In this document: one piece after another, positions 25,737 to 34,149 of the stretch
Position numbering within the stretch: position 1 is the first letter of the stretch
Layout of the letters: every line of letters starts with the position of its first letter
Notes under the pieces: generated by a model
Databases searched by the model: none
Seen by the model: only the letters and a program-made list of their open reading frames with translations
What the model was told of the DNA's origin: nothing
Assembly: GCF_000196855.1 (NCBI RefSeq)
Contig: NC_014319.1
Span: 372,001 to 436,000 of the forward strand
Reading direction: 5' to 3'
Length of the DNA stretch: 64,000 bases
Source of the DNA: Leuconostoc gasicomitatum LMG 18811
Lineage (GTDB): Bacteria; Bacillota; Bacilli; Lactobacillales; Lactobacillaceae
Position numbers and translations under genes: made by a program

Positions 25737-26744
25737 ATGAAGACTGAATTATTAACAAGTAACGATATAAAACGAGCCGGTGAATTACTTAGGGCCGGTG
25801 AAGTAGTTGCTTTTCCGACGGAAACCGTTTATGGATTAGGCGCCGATGCAACGAATGAAACAGCTGTCAAAAAAGTCTTTACAGCTAAGGGACGACCAGC
25901 AGATAATCCGTTAATTATGACTATTGCTGATGAAAAGCAATTGGATGAGTTTGTTTTGATTTCACAAGCAGCACGACAATTAATGACAGCCTTTTGGCCG
26001 GGATCTCTGACAATTATTTTACCTATTAAACCAAAAAAAGTAGCAATGATCGTAACTGGTGGCTTACAAACAGTAGCATTTCGTTTGCCTGATAATGATG
26101 TGGCTCGTGTGGTGATTCGTGACGCAGGTGTGCCAATTGTCGGGCCAAGTGCAAATACTTCTGGTAAACCGTCGCCAACAACTGCGCAACACGTTTGGCA
26201 TGATATGAATGGTAAAATTGCTGCCATTGTTGATGATGGTCCAACACAAATTGGTGTGGAGTCGACAGTTATTGATATGTCTGCTAACGTGCCAACTATT
26301 TTACGACCTGGCGCTGTCACGCAGCAACAGCTGCAAGATGTATTAGGTGTCACAGTGATTGATGCGACAAGCACGACATCAGTGGCGAGTGACGTGACAC
26401 CTAAAGCACCGGGGATGAAATATCGGCATTATGCACCGGATAAAAAAGTTGTTATGTTTGATAGGCTAGATGCGATAGATCTAATGCATAGTTTACAAAC
26501 ACATGATGTTGTCATGGCACAGGATACAACAATTGAAGTGATGCAGTTATCGTTAGAACAATCATGGTCGCTTGGTGAAACACTTGAAACTGCCACGGAG
26601 CAATTATTTGCAGGTCTACGTTTTTATGATGATGAGGCACAAGTGGCGACGATTTATGTTGAAAAAATGTCACCAATTGGCATTGGTAAAGCATTCAATA
26701 ATCGTTTAGCAAAGGCAGCGGGTAATCAGGAATTTAATCTGTGA
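25737..26744 (+). CDS. tsaC: Threonylcarbamoyl-AMP synthase (Sua5 type)
   Basis: This enzyme makes threonylcarbamoyl-AMP from threonine, bicarbonate and ATP, the first step of the t6A modification at position 37 of ANN-decoding tRNAs. The YrdC domain is seen in EVVAFPTETVYGLGADATNE, KGRPADNPLI and GPSANTSGKPSPT; a second, Sua5-type C-terminal domain brings the length to about 335 residues (PGMKYRHYAP linker). The start is uncertain among ATG 25737, ATG 25728 and TTG 25719; none has a clear ribosome site, so coupling to prmC is plausible. tsaB and tsaD lie 5-6 kb downstream. Confidence 0.93.
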   Translation: MKTELLTSNDIKRAGELLRAGEVVAFPTETVYGLGADATNETAVKKVFTAKGRPADNPLIMTIADEKQLDEFVLISQAARQLMTAFWPGSLTIILPIKPKKVAMIVTGGLQTVAFRLPDNDVARVVIRDAGVPIVGPSANTSGKPSPTTAQHVWHDMNGKIAAIVDDGPTQIGVESTVIDMSANVPTILRPGAVTQQQLQDVLGVTVIDATSTTSVASDVTPKAPGMKYRHYAPDKKVVMFDRLDAIDLMHSLQTHDVVMAQDTTIEVMQLSLEQSWSLGETLETATEQLFAGLRFYDDEAQVATIYVEKMSPIGIGKAFNNRLAKAAGNQEFNL

Positions 26745-26746
26745 GT

Positions 26747-26772
26747 AAAAGAGGAGAATCCCTCTTTTTTAT
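26747..26772 (+). terminator. Intrinsic terminator after tsaC
   Basis: AAAAGAGG at 26747-26754 pairs with CCTCTTTT at 26761-26768 and runs into more T residues. Confidence 0.85.
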
Positions 26773-26792
26773 TTACAGAAAACGATTTGTGG

Positions 26793-26818
26793 TTCATATG
26801 TAAACGTTTACATATGAA
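26793..26818 (+). promoter_or_regulatory. 26-bp perfect palindrome with cre core upstream of ptsH
   Basis: The central 14 bases TGTAAACGTTTACA match every position of the cre consensus TGWAANCGNTNWCA, and the symmetry extends without mismatch for six further bases on each side. It lies 66 bases upstream of the ptsHI -35. CcpA or another LacI-family regulator is the expected binder. Confidence 0.85.
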
Positions 26819-26883
26819 ACGCCGTCAGATGGGCATTCTAGATGATTTTGCCTGATATAACAAGGATTTACCCGACAATTCAC

Positions 26884-26912
26884 TTGATATTTTGTAAGCG
26901 CTTTGATAAACT
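26884..26912 (+). promoter_or_regulatory. ptsHI promoter with an embedded cre site
   Basis: TTGATA at 26884-26889, a 17-base spacer and TAAACT at 26907-26912. The spacer contains TGTAAGCGCTTTGA (26893-26906), a near-consensus cre, so a bound CcpA would cover the promoter and block it. Confidence 0.65.
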
Positions 26913-26954
26913 AATAACAGAGGCTGTTTAACAGCTAAAAAGGAGAAATTAATT

Positions 26955-27224
26955 ATGACACAATCAAAAGACTTTCATATCGTAGCAGAAACAGGGATCC
27001 ATGCACGTCCAGCAACTTTGTTGGTACAAGCAGCATCAAAATTCACTTCAGATGTGACATTGTCATACCAAGGTAAAGATGTTAACTTGAAGTCAATCAT
27101 GGGTGTGATGTCATTGGGTGTTGGTCAAGGTGCTGATGTGACAATCAAAACAGACGGTGACGATGAGGAAGCTGCTATGGCAGCCATCGTTGAAGCAATG
27201 GAAACAGAAGGACTTGCAGAATAA
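26955..27224 (+). CDS. ptsH: Phosphocarrier protein HPr
   Basis: HPr carries phosphate from Enzyme I to the sugar-specific PTS components and, when phosphorylated on serine by HPr kinase, is the co-effector of CcpA. The 89-residue protein has the catalytic His16 in GIHARPA and the regulatory Ser47 in [19 protein letters not shown] lies at a good distance from the ATG. ptsI follows after two bases. The upstream cre elements suggest feedback by CcpA on its own co-effector. Confidence 0.97.
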   Translation: MTQSKDFHIVAETGIHARPATLLVQAASKFTSDVTLSYQGKDVNLKSIMGVMSLGVGQGADVTIKTDGDDEEAAMAAIVEAMETEGLAE

Positions 27225-27226
27225 CA

Positions 27227-28942
27227 ATGTCTAATAACTTCAAAGGAATCGCGGCAAGTAATGGGATAGCAATTGCTAAAGCTTATTTGTTAGTTGATCC
27301 AGATTTGTCTTTTACAAAGACAACAATTACAGATGTGACGGCTGAACAGGCACGTGTCGACGATGCTTTGAAGGCTGCTAGTGCTGATGTTGAGATCATT
27401 AAATCTCGCGCTGAAAAAAACTTAGGTGCTGATGAAGCACAGGTATTCGAGGCGCATTTAATGGTTCTGTCAGATCCAGAAATGTCTGGCGCATTCAAAC
27501 AGAAGATTGCTGATGATAAAGTGAATGCTGAACAAGCAGTCAAAGAAGTGACAGACATGTATATTGGCATGTTTGAAGCTATGACTGATAATGCTTATAT
27601 GCAAGAGCGTGCAGCAGATATTCGTGATGTGACTAAACGTATTTTGTCACATCTTTTGAATGTGGCATTGCCTAACCCGGCTCTAATTGATGAAGAAGTC
27701 GTTCTAGTATCAAAAGATTTAACGCCTTCTGATACTTCTCAACTTGATCGTCAATTCGTTAAGGGCATTTTAACTGATTTGGGTGGTCGCACAGCACATG
27801 CTTCAATTATGGCACGTACATTAGAAATTCCTGCAGTGGTAGGTTCTGAAGTAGCTACGCAAAAAATCACGGCAGGTGTGACAGTGATTGTCGATGGATT
27901 AACTGGTGACGTGATTGTTGATCCAGATTCAGAGACGTTGGCAACTTACCAACAAAAAGCCGCTAATTATTTGGCTCAGCGTGCAGAATGGGCCTTATTA
28001 AAAGACCAACAATCTGTTAGTGCGGACGGTAAGAACTTTGTGTTGGGTGCTAATATTGGCTCACCTAAGGATATGGATGCTGTATTAGAAAATGGTTCGG
28101 AAGGCGTTGGTTTATATCGTACTGAATTCTTATATATGGAATCAGATCACTTACCAACCGAAGACGAGCAATTTGTTGCCTATAAAGCAGTTGTCGAAAA
28201 GATGGCGGGTAAGCCAGTTACTGTGCGTACCATGGATATTGGCGGTGACAAAAACTTAAGTTATTGGAAATTACCAAAAGAGGAAAATCCTTTCTTAGGT
28301 TATCGTGCCATTCGTATTTCTTTGGATCAAACAGAAATTTTCCGGACACAGTTACGCGCGTTGCTACGTGCATCTGCTTATGGTAATTTATGGATTATGT
28401 TCCCAATGATTGCTACGTTAGGTGAATTCCGTGCGGCTAAAAAAGTCTACTTAGAAGAACGCGCTAAGCTTGAAGAAGCTGGCGTGTCAATGGGTGAGAT
28501 CAAGCTAGGAATTATGATTGAAATTCCAGCAGCAGCCGTTTTGGCAGATAAATTTGCCAAAGAAGTTGATTTCTTCTCAATCGGTACAAATGATTTGATT
28601 GGTTATACAATGGCCGCTGATCGTGGTAATGATAAAGTTGCCTATTTGTATCAACCTTATAACCCATCTATTTTACGTTTAATTAGTAACGTCATTACAG
28701 CAGCTCACAATGAAGGCAAATTCGTTGCGATGTGTGGCGAAATGGCTGGTGACCCGATTGCTGTACCTGTTTTGATGGGTATGGGATTAGATGAATTTTC
28801 AATGAGCGCGCCATCTGTTTTGCAGACACGTTCGTTGATGAAAAAGCTGAATACTGTTGACATGAAGTTGTTAGCTGAGAAAGCCTTAGACGCGGAAACC
28901 AATGATGACGTTATTGCATTGGTTGAAGCAGCGACAAAATAA
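27227..28942 (+). CDS. ptsI: PTS Enzyme I (PEP-protein phosphotransferase)
   Basis: EI takes phosphate from phosphoenolpyruvate and passes it to HPr in the cytoplasm. The 571-residue protein has the active histidine in [12 protein letters not shown] near residue 190, the PEP-binding region [10 protein letters not shown], and the C-terminal signatures [18 protein letters not shown] and MCGEMAGD. It is of normal length and directly follows ptsH. Its sugar partner in this window is the mannose PTS at 43.5-46.2 kb. Confidence 0.97.
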   Translation: MSNNFKGIAASNGIAIAKAYLLVDPDLSFTKTTITDVTAEQARVDDALKAASADVEIIKSRAEKNLGADEAQVFEAHLMVLSDPEMSGAFKQKIADDKVNAEQAVKEVTDMYIGMFEAMTDNAYMQERAADIRDVTKRILSHLLNVALPNPALIDEEVVLVSKDLTPSDTSQLDRQFVKGILTDLGGRTAHASIMARTLEIPAVVGSEVATQKITAGVTVIVDGLTGDVIVDPDSETLATYQQKAANYLAQRAEWALLKDQQSVSADGKNFVLGANIGSPKDMDAVLENGSEGVGLYRTEFLYMESDHLPTEDEQFVAYKAVVEKMAGKPVTVRTMDIGGDKNLSYWKLPKEENPFLGYRAIRISLDQTEIFRTQLRALLRASAYGNLWIMFPMIATLGEFRAAKKVYLEERAKLEEAGVSMGEIKLGIMIEIPAAAVLADKFAKEVDFFSIGTNDLIGYTMAADRGNDKVAYLYQPYNPSILRLISNVITAAHNEGKFVAMCGEMAGDPIAVPVLMGMGLDEFSMSAPSVLQTRSLMKKLNTVDMKLLAEKALDAETNDDVIALVEAATK

Positions 28943-28978
28943 TGTGTTACAATTTTAAACTAAATTAATATAAATCAG

Positions 28979-29031
28979 AACAACTGCAAATATGACTTGA
29001 ATGTTGAAGTCGAGTTTGCAGTTGTTTTTAT
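28979..29031 (+). terminator. Intrinsic terminator after ptsI
   Basis: AACAACTGCAAA at 28979-28990 pairs with TTTGCAGTTGTT at 29015-29026 around an inner GACTT/AAGTC hairpin, then a T-rich run. Confidence 0.85.
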
Positions 29032-29042
29032 TTGTGTTTTTT

Positions 29043-29070
29043 TGTAACCATTTGCCATTTTGTTCGTTAT
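29043..29070 (+). promoter_or_regulatory. ECF-type promoter upstream of the ECF sigma gene
   Basis: TGTAAC at 29043-29048 and CGTTAT at 29065-29070, 16 bases apart, match the TGAAAC-N16-CGT pattern of ECF sigma promoters in Firmicutes. It would start transcription about 13 bases before the sigma gene's ATG. This suggests autoregulation. Confidence 0.5.
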
Positions 29071-29089
29071 ATCTATGAAAGGGGGGAAT

Positions 29090-29572
29090 ATGAAAATTAA
29101 TCACTATGAAAAAGAACTTATCAATATTGCAAATGAAATCATTGGCTTTTTGATTAATAATGGCGCTAAAAAAAATGATGCGCAAGACATCATGCAGGAT
29201 GTCTTTGTAAAATTACTTCAAGCAGATATTCTATTGGCACCAGATAAACTAAGACCATGGCTATATCGCGTTGCGTTATCGCGTTTTTACGACATTTATC
29301 GTCGACAAAAACGTTATCGTGATATTTTGCTAGAACAATATGCACAATATTCTGAAGTTGAACCAATACTGGCAGATTATAGTGGTTTACAACGCGCATT
29401 GGAAAAATTAAATGATTACCAAAGCGCGTTGATTGTATTATATTATGATGATCGAAAACACATCAACGATATCGCTATGATATATGATGTCAGTTCATCT
29501 AAAATTAAAGTCGATTTATATCGAACGAGACAGCAACTAAAAGACATAATGATGGGGTATGAAAATGAGTGA
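29090..29572 (+). CDS. ECF-type RNA polymerase sigma factor
   Basis: A 160-residue sigma-70 family factor with only regions 2 and 4. Region 2 is seen in KKNDAQDIMQDVFVKLL and PWLYRVALSRFYDIYRRQ; region 4 in LYYDDRKHINDIAMIYDVSSSKIKVDLYRTRQQL. The ATG at 29090 follows the strong ribosome site AAAGGGGGG; upstream in-frame TTG and ATG codons would lie before it. The downstream gene overlaps by eight bases and encodes the likely anti-sigma factor. ECF factors of this type respond to envelope stress. Confidence 0.9.
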   Translation: MKINHYEKELINIANEIIGFLINNGAKKNDAQDIMQDVFVKLLQADILLAPDKLRPWLYRVALSRFYDIYRRQKRYRDILLEQYAQYSEVEPILADYSGLQRALEKLNDYQSALIVLYYDDRKHINDIAMIYDVSSSKIKVDLYRTRQQLKDIMMGYENE

Positions 29573-30590
29573 CAATGTTAATTTTGAAAAGATTATTAAA
29601 ACAGAGAAACGCAAAAAATGGTTAAAAACAATAGCTGTTTCTGGTGCAGCAACAGTGATAATTGGAGGTAGTGTATTCTATGCTATTCATAAACAAGTAG
29701 GCATACAAATGGCAAAACAAGCATCAAAACAACAACGGCAATTTAATATTGATGATCTTATATCTTCGCCAAACATTATATCGACTTCACAATATTTTTC
29801 AATGACAAAAACAACACAGAGCACATTGAAAAGTGATCGTGAAAAAAATATTGATGGTTACCGTGTTGCCTACCCAGAAAAAAATGTGACATTTAACACG
29901 CATGGTGTTGAAAGTGCTTCTGCACAAACACCAAATATTTATAATAAAAATCCAGCAACTAAAGAAATCATTGCCACTAACCGGCAGTCACAACAAAAAG
30001 AACCACTATTTTTCAATGTGAAGTATGAACATGCATACCAATCTGAAAAAGATAAAAAAGAATTGTTAGCGTCAAGTATACCAACGCATGAGGCCGAAAC
30101 ATTAAGTCAGTTATCAAATACTTTAGGTGAAGTGGCAATTACTTTTGATAAACGCTATTCCTATGATGACATTCGACAAATGATGCCCGAAAATGTCATG
30201 ATTAATTATTATTGGTTAGGGATTCATAGTGATAAATTGGATACAATGAGTGCGGCAGGGTCTTACATTGGTTTAAATGCTAGTGATGATGGTACTGGAA
30301 AGTTGACTGAGGGAGCTGAAGTAAAAGCAGGAAAAAATGATTTTTCTGGTTATCAAGGACTAAAAAGTGCGTTAGAGCAACAATCTGGGCAACGAACGGT
30401 TAATGATATTGATATTGCAAAAGACGGTCAAAGGCAAATGTCAAAGAACCTCAAAACAGCAAAGTTTGCTGGTGTAATTGTGACTGGTCGGACACAGAAT
30501 TTAGCTAAATTGGATAATCAAAAGTATACATTTGCGACAAATGTTGGTGTTACAACACCAATTATGCCATATCAAGCCCCTATCAAATAA
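29565..30590 (+). CDS. Membrane anti-sigma factor (sigma factor regulator family)
   Basis: A 341-residue protein with a short cytoplasmic N-terminus, one membrane helix at about 20-42 (TIAVSGAATVIIGGSVFYAI) and a large extracellular part. The layout matches the Sigma_reg_N / Sigma_reg_C families that pair with ECF sigma factors. In the C-terminal half the segment LGEVAITFDKRYSYDDIRQMMPENVMIN leads a domain ending in GVIVTGRTQNLAKL, as in that family. The overlap with the sigma gene and the shared promoter support the pairing. GGGG at 29554-29557 fits the ATG at 29565; ATG at 29559 is also possible. The signal is unknown. Confidence 0.83.
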   Translation: MSDNVNFEKIIKTEKRKKWLKTIAVSGAATVIIGGSVFYAIHKQVGIQMAKQASKQQRQFNIDDLISSPNIISTSQYFSMTKTTQSTLKSDREKNIDGYRVAYPEKNVTFNTHGVESASAQTPNIYNKNPATKEIIATNRQSQQKEPLFFNVKYEHAYQSEKDKKELLASSIPTHEAETLSQLSNTLGEVAITFDKRYSYDDIRQMMPENVMINYYWLGIHSDKLDTMSAAGSYIGLNASDDGTGKLTEGAEVKAGKNDFSGYQGLKSALEQQSGQRTVNDIDIAKDGQRQMSKNLKTAKFAGVIVTGRTQNLAKLDNQKYTFATNVGVTTPIMPYQAPIK

Positions 30591-30598
30591 CTTCTATC

Positions 30599-30625
30599 AC
30601 AACCACCGTTTGGTGGTTGTTTTTG
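30599..30625 (+). terminator. Intrinsic terminator after the anti-sigma gene
   Basis: ACAACCACC at 30599-30607 pairs with GGTGGTTGT at 30612-30620, followed by TTTT. Confidence 0.88.
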
Positions 30626-30641
30626 TGTTAAAATATAACTT

Positions 30642-31352
30642 ATGAAGATTCTAGCATTTGATACAAGTAACCAACCACTGACAGTGAGTTTGGCGGAAGA
30701 TAATCAGGTAAAACGTGTTTTTTCAACCAATGAGGCGCGTAACCATTCGATTCAACTTTTACCTGCAATTCAGGAAACAATTGCAGCTCAAAATTGGACG
30801 CTGACAGATATTGATCGCATCGTAGTTGCGCAAGGTCCAGGCTCATTCACTGGCTTGCGAATTGGTATTACTGTGGCTAAAGTATTAGCTGATACTTTAA
30901 AAATAGATCTTGTTGGTGTCTCTAGTCTCGCTGTGTTAGCAGAACAAGTAACGACACAAGGGCTGATTGTGCCCTTGTTTAATGCGCGTAATGAGAATGT
31001 TTTTGCCGGTGTTTATCGCGAAGGCAACAATATTTTAGCTGACGCACATCAGCCAATTGCTAATTTATTTAACTGGTTGCAGACTTTTGATGAACCAATT
31101 ATTTTTTTAGGTGATACTGATGTTTTTTCTGCGCTTATTATTGAGACATTTGGCACGCGGGCTCATATGTTAACGCCAAGTGAGAGCTTACCAGATGGCC
31201 ACGGTATTGTATCGTTAGGCATACAGGCAAGCCCAGTCACCAGTATTGCTGACTTTAACCCACAATATTTGCGTAAAACACAAGCAGAGTTGAACTGGCT
31301 TGCCGCACATCCTGGTGAGGATAACCCTGAAAATTATGTTTTTGAAGTTTAA
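30642..31352 (+). CDS. tsaB: tRNA threonylcarbamoyladenosine biosynthesis protein TsaB
   Basis: TsaB is the ASKHA-fold partner of TsaD in the complex that transfers the threonylcarbamoyl group to A37 of tRNA. The 236-residue protein has LAFDTSNQPLTVSL at the start and GPGSFTGLRIG near residue 65, the family's main signature. There is no Shine-Dalgarno sequence; an extended -10 (TGTTAAAAT, 30626-30634) ends eight bases before the ATG, so the mRNA may be leaderless. The first acetyltransferase gene overlaps its 3' end by 17 bases. Confidence 0.94.
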   Translation: MKILAFDTSNQPLTVSLAEDNQVKRVFSTNEARNHSIQLLPAIQETIAAQNWTLTDIDRIVVAQGPGSFTGLRIGITVAKVLADTLKIDLVGVSSLAVLAEQVTTQGLIVPLFNARNENVFAGVYREGNNILADAHQPIANLFNWLQTFDEPIIFLGDTDVFSALIIETFGTRAHMLTPSESLPDGHGIVSLGIQASPVTSIADFNPQYLRKTQAELNWLAAHPGEDNPENYVFEV

Positions 31353-31893
31353 TCGCAATAATAAATTACCAAAGATACTCTTTAAATTTGAACAAAAATC
31401 TGTTGATTCAAAAGGCTATTCATTTACGCTACGACGAGCTAATGTTGAAGATATTGATATTCTTGTGCATATTGAAGAGGCTGTGTATGCTGGCACTGCG
31501 CCTTGGCTACTGCGCGATTTTTTGAGTGAACTGTCACGACCAAATGTACGTTTATATTTGGTTATGGAACGTAAGGGGCAAGTGATTGGTTTTGCCGGTG
31601 TTGCCTATCAGCGTGATCAACGTGATATGCACATCACAAACATTGCAATTGTGCCAGTTTGGCAAAATAAAGGGTTAGGCACCCTGATGATCAATGAACT
31701 ACTTGATTTCTCAAGAAAGCTAGGTGTTGACTCTATGAGTCTAGAAGCACGTGCTTCAAATCGTAGTGCCATTATGTTGTACTCACGATTAGGTTTTGAA
31801 CAAAGTGGCATCAAAAAAAGCTATTATATCGGTGATCACGAAGATGCAATTTCAATGGTAAATAATCTTGATAGTAAAACGCGCAACAATTGA
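31336..31893 (+). CDS. rimI: GNAT acetyltransferase, RimI-like (first copy)
   Basis: A 185-residue GNAT-fold acetyltransferase, probably acting on a protein N-terminus such as ribosomal protein S18. It has a 30-residue basic N-terminal extension before the domain (TLRRANVEDIDILVHIEE), the acetyl-CoA motif VPVWQNKGLGTLMI, and the C-terminal ASNRSAIMLYSRLGFEQ. The ATG at 31336 lies inside the end of tsaB; a second RimI-like gene overlaps its own 3' end. The tsaB-rimI-tsaD order is common in Firmicutes; which of the two copies performs RimI's task is open. Confidence 0.85.
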   Translation: MFLKFNRNNKLPKILFKFEQKSVDSKGYSFTLRRANVEDIDILVHIEEAVYAGTAPWLLRDFLSELSRPNVRLYLVMERKGQVIGFAGVAYQRDQRDMHITNIAIVPVWQNKGLGTLMINELLDFSRKLGVDSMSLEARASNRSAIMLYSRLGFEQSGIKKSYYIGDHEDAISMVNNLDSKTRNN

Positions 31894-32290
31894 AGATAGT
31901 AATCGCATATTTAATCTCGCAAATGCTGCGTTTGTGCCATCACCTTGGCCTAAATCAGTGTTTGAACATGAATTAAAAAGTCCGCGAAGCCAGTATTTTA
32001 TACTTGATGGTGGATTTTTAGGTATGACGCAGATTTTAGATGAAGTTGAAATTAATAGCCTTGCTGTTCATCCCGACAATCAGAATCAAGGCATTGCGCA
32101 ACAATTATTGACAACTGTTCTTGCTTTACCAAATGTCACACGTTTTTTGTTAGAGGTAGACGAATCAAATGTAGCAGCTATTTGTCTATATGAAAAAATG
32201 GGATTCAGTGTCTACTATCATCGTGAAAAATACTATAAAAATGGCCATGCTGCTATTATGATGGAAAGGAAAGTGTCCGTAACGAATTAA
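31868..32290 (+). CDS. rimI: GNAT acetyltransferase, RimI-like (second copy)
   Basis: A 140-residue GNAT acetyltransferase of standard RimI length. Domain marks are the opening VKRATIEDSNRIFNLA, PSPWPKSVFEHEL, the acetyl-CoA loop VHPDNQNQGIAQQLL, and VDESNVAAICLYEKMGFSVYYHREKYY, which is closest to true RimI. The start is a TTG at 31868 inside the previous gene (26-base overlap) with no clear ribosome site, so expression probably depends on coupling. tsaD follows after 24 bases. Confidence 0.87.
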   Translation: MIVKRATIEDSNRIFNLANAAFVPSPWPKSVFEHELKSPRSQYFILDGGFLGMTQILDEVEINSLAVHPDNQNQGIAQQLLTTVLALPNVTRFLLEVDESNVAAICLYEKMGFSVYYHREKYYKNGHAAIMMERKVSVTN

Positions 32291-32314
32291 TTCGTTAGGT
32301 GCACGAAACATATT

Positions 32315-33331
32315 ATGACTAAAATTATATCGTTTGAGTCAAGTGCAGATGAAACCAGCGTGGCAATTGTTGAAGATGGCTGTACAATATTAAGTAATGC
32401 GGTTGCGACACAAATTAATTCACATCAACGATTTGGCGGTATTGTGCCCGAAGTGGCTAGTCGTCATCACATTGAGTGGATAACACGTGTGTTAGATGAT
32501 GCACTGCAGACAGCTCATGTTAAACCAACAGAACTGGATGCTGTGGCTGTTACCTATGGCCCAGGTTTGGTAGGGTCATTACTTGTTGGTTTGATGGGAG
32601 CAAAGACTTTTGCTTTAGCACATAACTTACCAATTATACCGGTTAATCATTTAGCAGGACATATTGCTGCTGCCAATTTTAATACACCAATTATATATCC
32701 AGCACTAGCATTAATGGTTTCTGGTGGACATACAGAGTTGGTTTTAATGCGCGAAGAAAATAGTTTCTTAGTTCTCGGAGAAACACGAGATGATGCTGCC
32801 GGAGAAAGTTTTGATAAGGTCGGGCGTTTACTTAAACTTCCCTATCCAGCAGGTAAAACAATTGACGATATGGCCCACCTTGGTCAAGCAACGATTAAAT
32901 TTCCAACGGCTATGGCGCATGAGGATAATTATGATTTTAGTTTTTCTGGCCTAAAAAGCGCTGTGATTAATTATGTTCACCACGCAGAACAAAAAGGTGA
33001 AACGATTAATCGCAATGACTTGGCTACTAGTTTTCAAAATGCGGTTGTGGATGCCTTATTAGGTCGTACGCGTCGTGCGTTACAAGATTTTCCAGTGAAA
33101 AGTTTTGTTTTGGCAGGCGGGGTGGCAGCGAATTCACAATTACGCCAAACATTGTCAGAACTGTTAGAACAATTTCCAAATACACAATTTATACCTGTAC
33201 CGCGACAATATACTGGAGATAATGCTGCGATGATTGGGGCAGCCGGTTATTGGAATTATAAAGAGAAAAAGTTCGCTGGATTAGACCTTAATACAAACCC
33301 TGGATTAGATTTTGAGTTACTTGAATCATAA
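32315..33331 (+). CDS. tsaD: tRNA N6-adenosine threonylcarbamoyltransferase
   Basis: TsaD transfers threonylcarbamoyl from its AMP carrier to tRNA A37 together with TsaB and TsaE. The 338-residue ASKHA protein has metal-binding HLAGH ([13 protein letters not shown]), VSGGHTELV, and [11 protein letters not shown] near the end. The opening motif reads FESSADETS: the Cys found in most homologues (SCDET) is Ala11 here. All other signatures look intact. TsaE is not encoded in the window. Confidence 0.95.
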   Translation: MTKIISFESSADETSVAIVEDGCTILSNAVATQINSHQRFGGIVPEVASRHHIEWITRVLDDALQTAHVKPTELDAVAVTYGPGLVGSLLVGLMGAKTFALAHNLPIIPVNHLAGHIAAANFNTPIIYPALALMVSGGHTELVLMREENSFLVLGETRDDAAGESFDKVGRLLKLPYPAGKTIDDMAHLGQATIKFPTAMAHEDNYDFSFSGLKSAVINYVHHAEQKGETINRNDLATSFQNAVVDALLGRTRRALQDFPVKSFVLAGGVAANSQLRQTLSELLEQFPNTQFIPVPRQYTGDNAAMIGAAGYWNYKEKKFAGLDLNTNPGLDFELLES

Positions 33332-33336
33332 CAAGT

Positions 33337-33413
33337 TTGTGAATAACTCACTATCTTTTGATAAAGAGCCTGTTTTTATGGTATAATTGTTATGCAAAAG
33401 TTCACAAAGTGAA
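33337..33413 (+). promoter_or_regulatory. rex promoter with two operator-like repeats
   Basis: TTGATA at 33358-33363 and TATAAT at 33382-33387, 18 bases apart, with TGG before the -10 (extended). TTGTGAATAACTCAC at 33337-33351 resembles a Rex half-site pair, and TTCACAAAGTGAA at 33401-33413 is a perfect 13-bp palindrome just after the expected start. Rex autoregulation is plausible. Confidence 0.55.
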
Positions 33414-33493
33414 TAAAACATGCAACATGAATATATGTCCGGATCTGTTAGAATTTTCTGATGAATCTGGCACACAATAAACTGGAGAAACTT

Positions 33494-34144
33494 ATGACAC
33501 AACAACCTAAAATTCCACGTGCAACAGCAAAACGATTACCTATTTATTACCGCTATTTGACGTTTTTACATGATGCTGGCACAAATCGCATTTCGTCAGC
33601 TGAACTGAGTGATGCCATTAAATTTGATGCAGCGACGATTCGTCGAGATTTCTCTTATTTTGGTGCCTTGGGTAAACGAGGTTATGGATATGACGTTAAA
33701 GCATTGCTTGATTTTTTTGCAAATGTGCTTGACCAAGATAGTTTAATTAACGTTGCTTTAATTGGTGCCGGCAACTTAGGGCAAGCTTTGATGAACTTTA
33801 ACTTTCACCAATCATCAAACATGCGTATTTCTGCTGCATTTGATGTTGATGAATCACGTGCTGGTACGATTTTGGCTGGTGTACCAATATATGCCATGAC
33901 TGATTTAAAAGAACAGATGACGGCACAGCGTATTAATATCGCGATTTTAACCGTTCCACAAGAAGTTGCACAAGATATCACAAATCAACTTGTTGATGCT
34001 GGTGTTAAGGGTATTTTGAACTTTACACCATTACGTGTAACTGTACCAACGGGTGTTCGTGTGCAAAACGTTGATTTAACAAACGAGTTACAAACATTGG
34101 TTTATTTTATTGATAACTACGGTTCAATTACGACAGGATTATAA
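33494..34144 (+). CDS. rex: Redox-sensing transcriptional repressor Rex
   Basis: Rex represses fermentation and respiration genes when NADH is low and is released by NADH. The 216-residue protein has an N-terminal winged helix ([26 protein letters not shown]) and a Rossmann domain with [12 protein letters not shown], then a C-terminal domain-swapping helix. I chose the ATG at 33494 because GGAG lies seven bases upstream; an ATG at 33461 would add 11 residues. femX follows five bases after the stop and may be cotranscribed. Confidence 0.94.
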   Translation: MTQQPKIPRATAKRLPIYYRYLTFLHDAGTNRISSAELSDAIKFDAATIRRDFSYFGALGKRGYGYDVKALLDFFANVLDQDSLINVALIGAGNLGQALMNFNFHQSSNMRISAAFDVDESRAGTILAGVPIYAMTDLKEQMTAQRINIAILTVPQEVAQDITNQLVDAGVKGILNFTPLRVTVPTGVRVQNVDLTNELQTLVYFIDNYGSITTGL

Positions 34145-34149
34145 ATCGC

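Noticed and set aside
25733-25738. TATAAT overlapping the tsaC start
   Set aside because: It overlaps the start codon itself and the nearest TTGACG is only eight bases away, so it cannot be the tsaC promoter.
25829-26374. 181-residue minus-strand frame across tsaC
   Set aside because: It lies fully within the conserved YrdC domain coding region and has no ribosome site; a shadow of the real gene.
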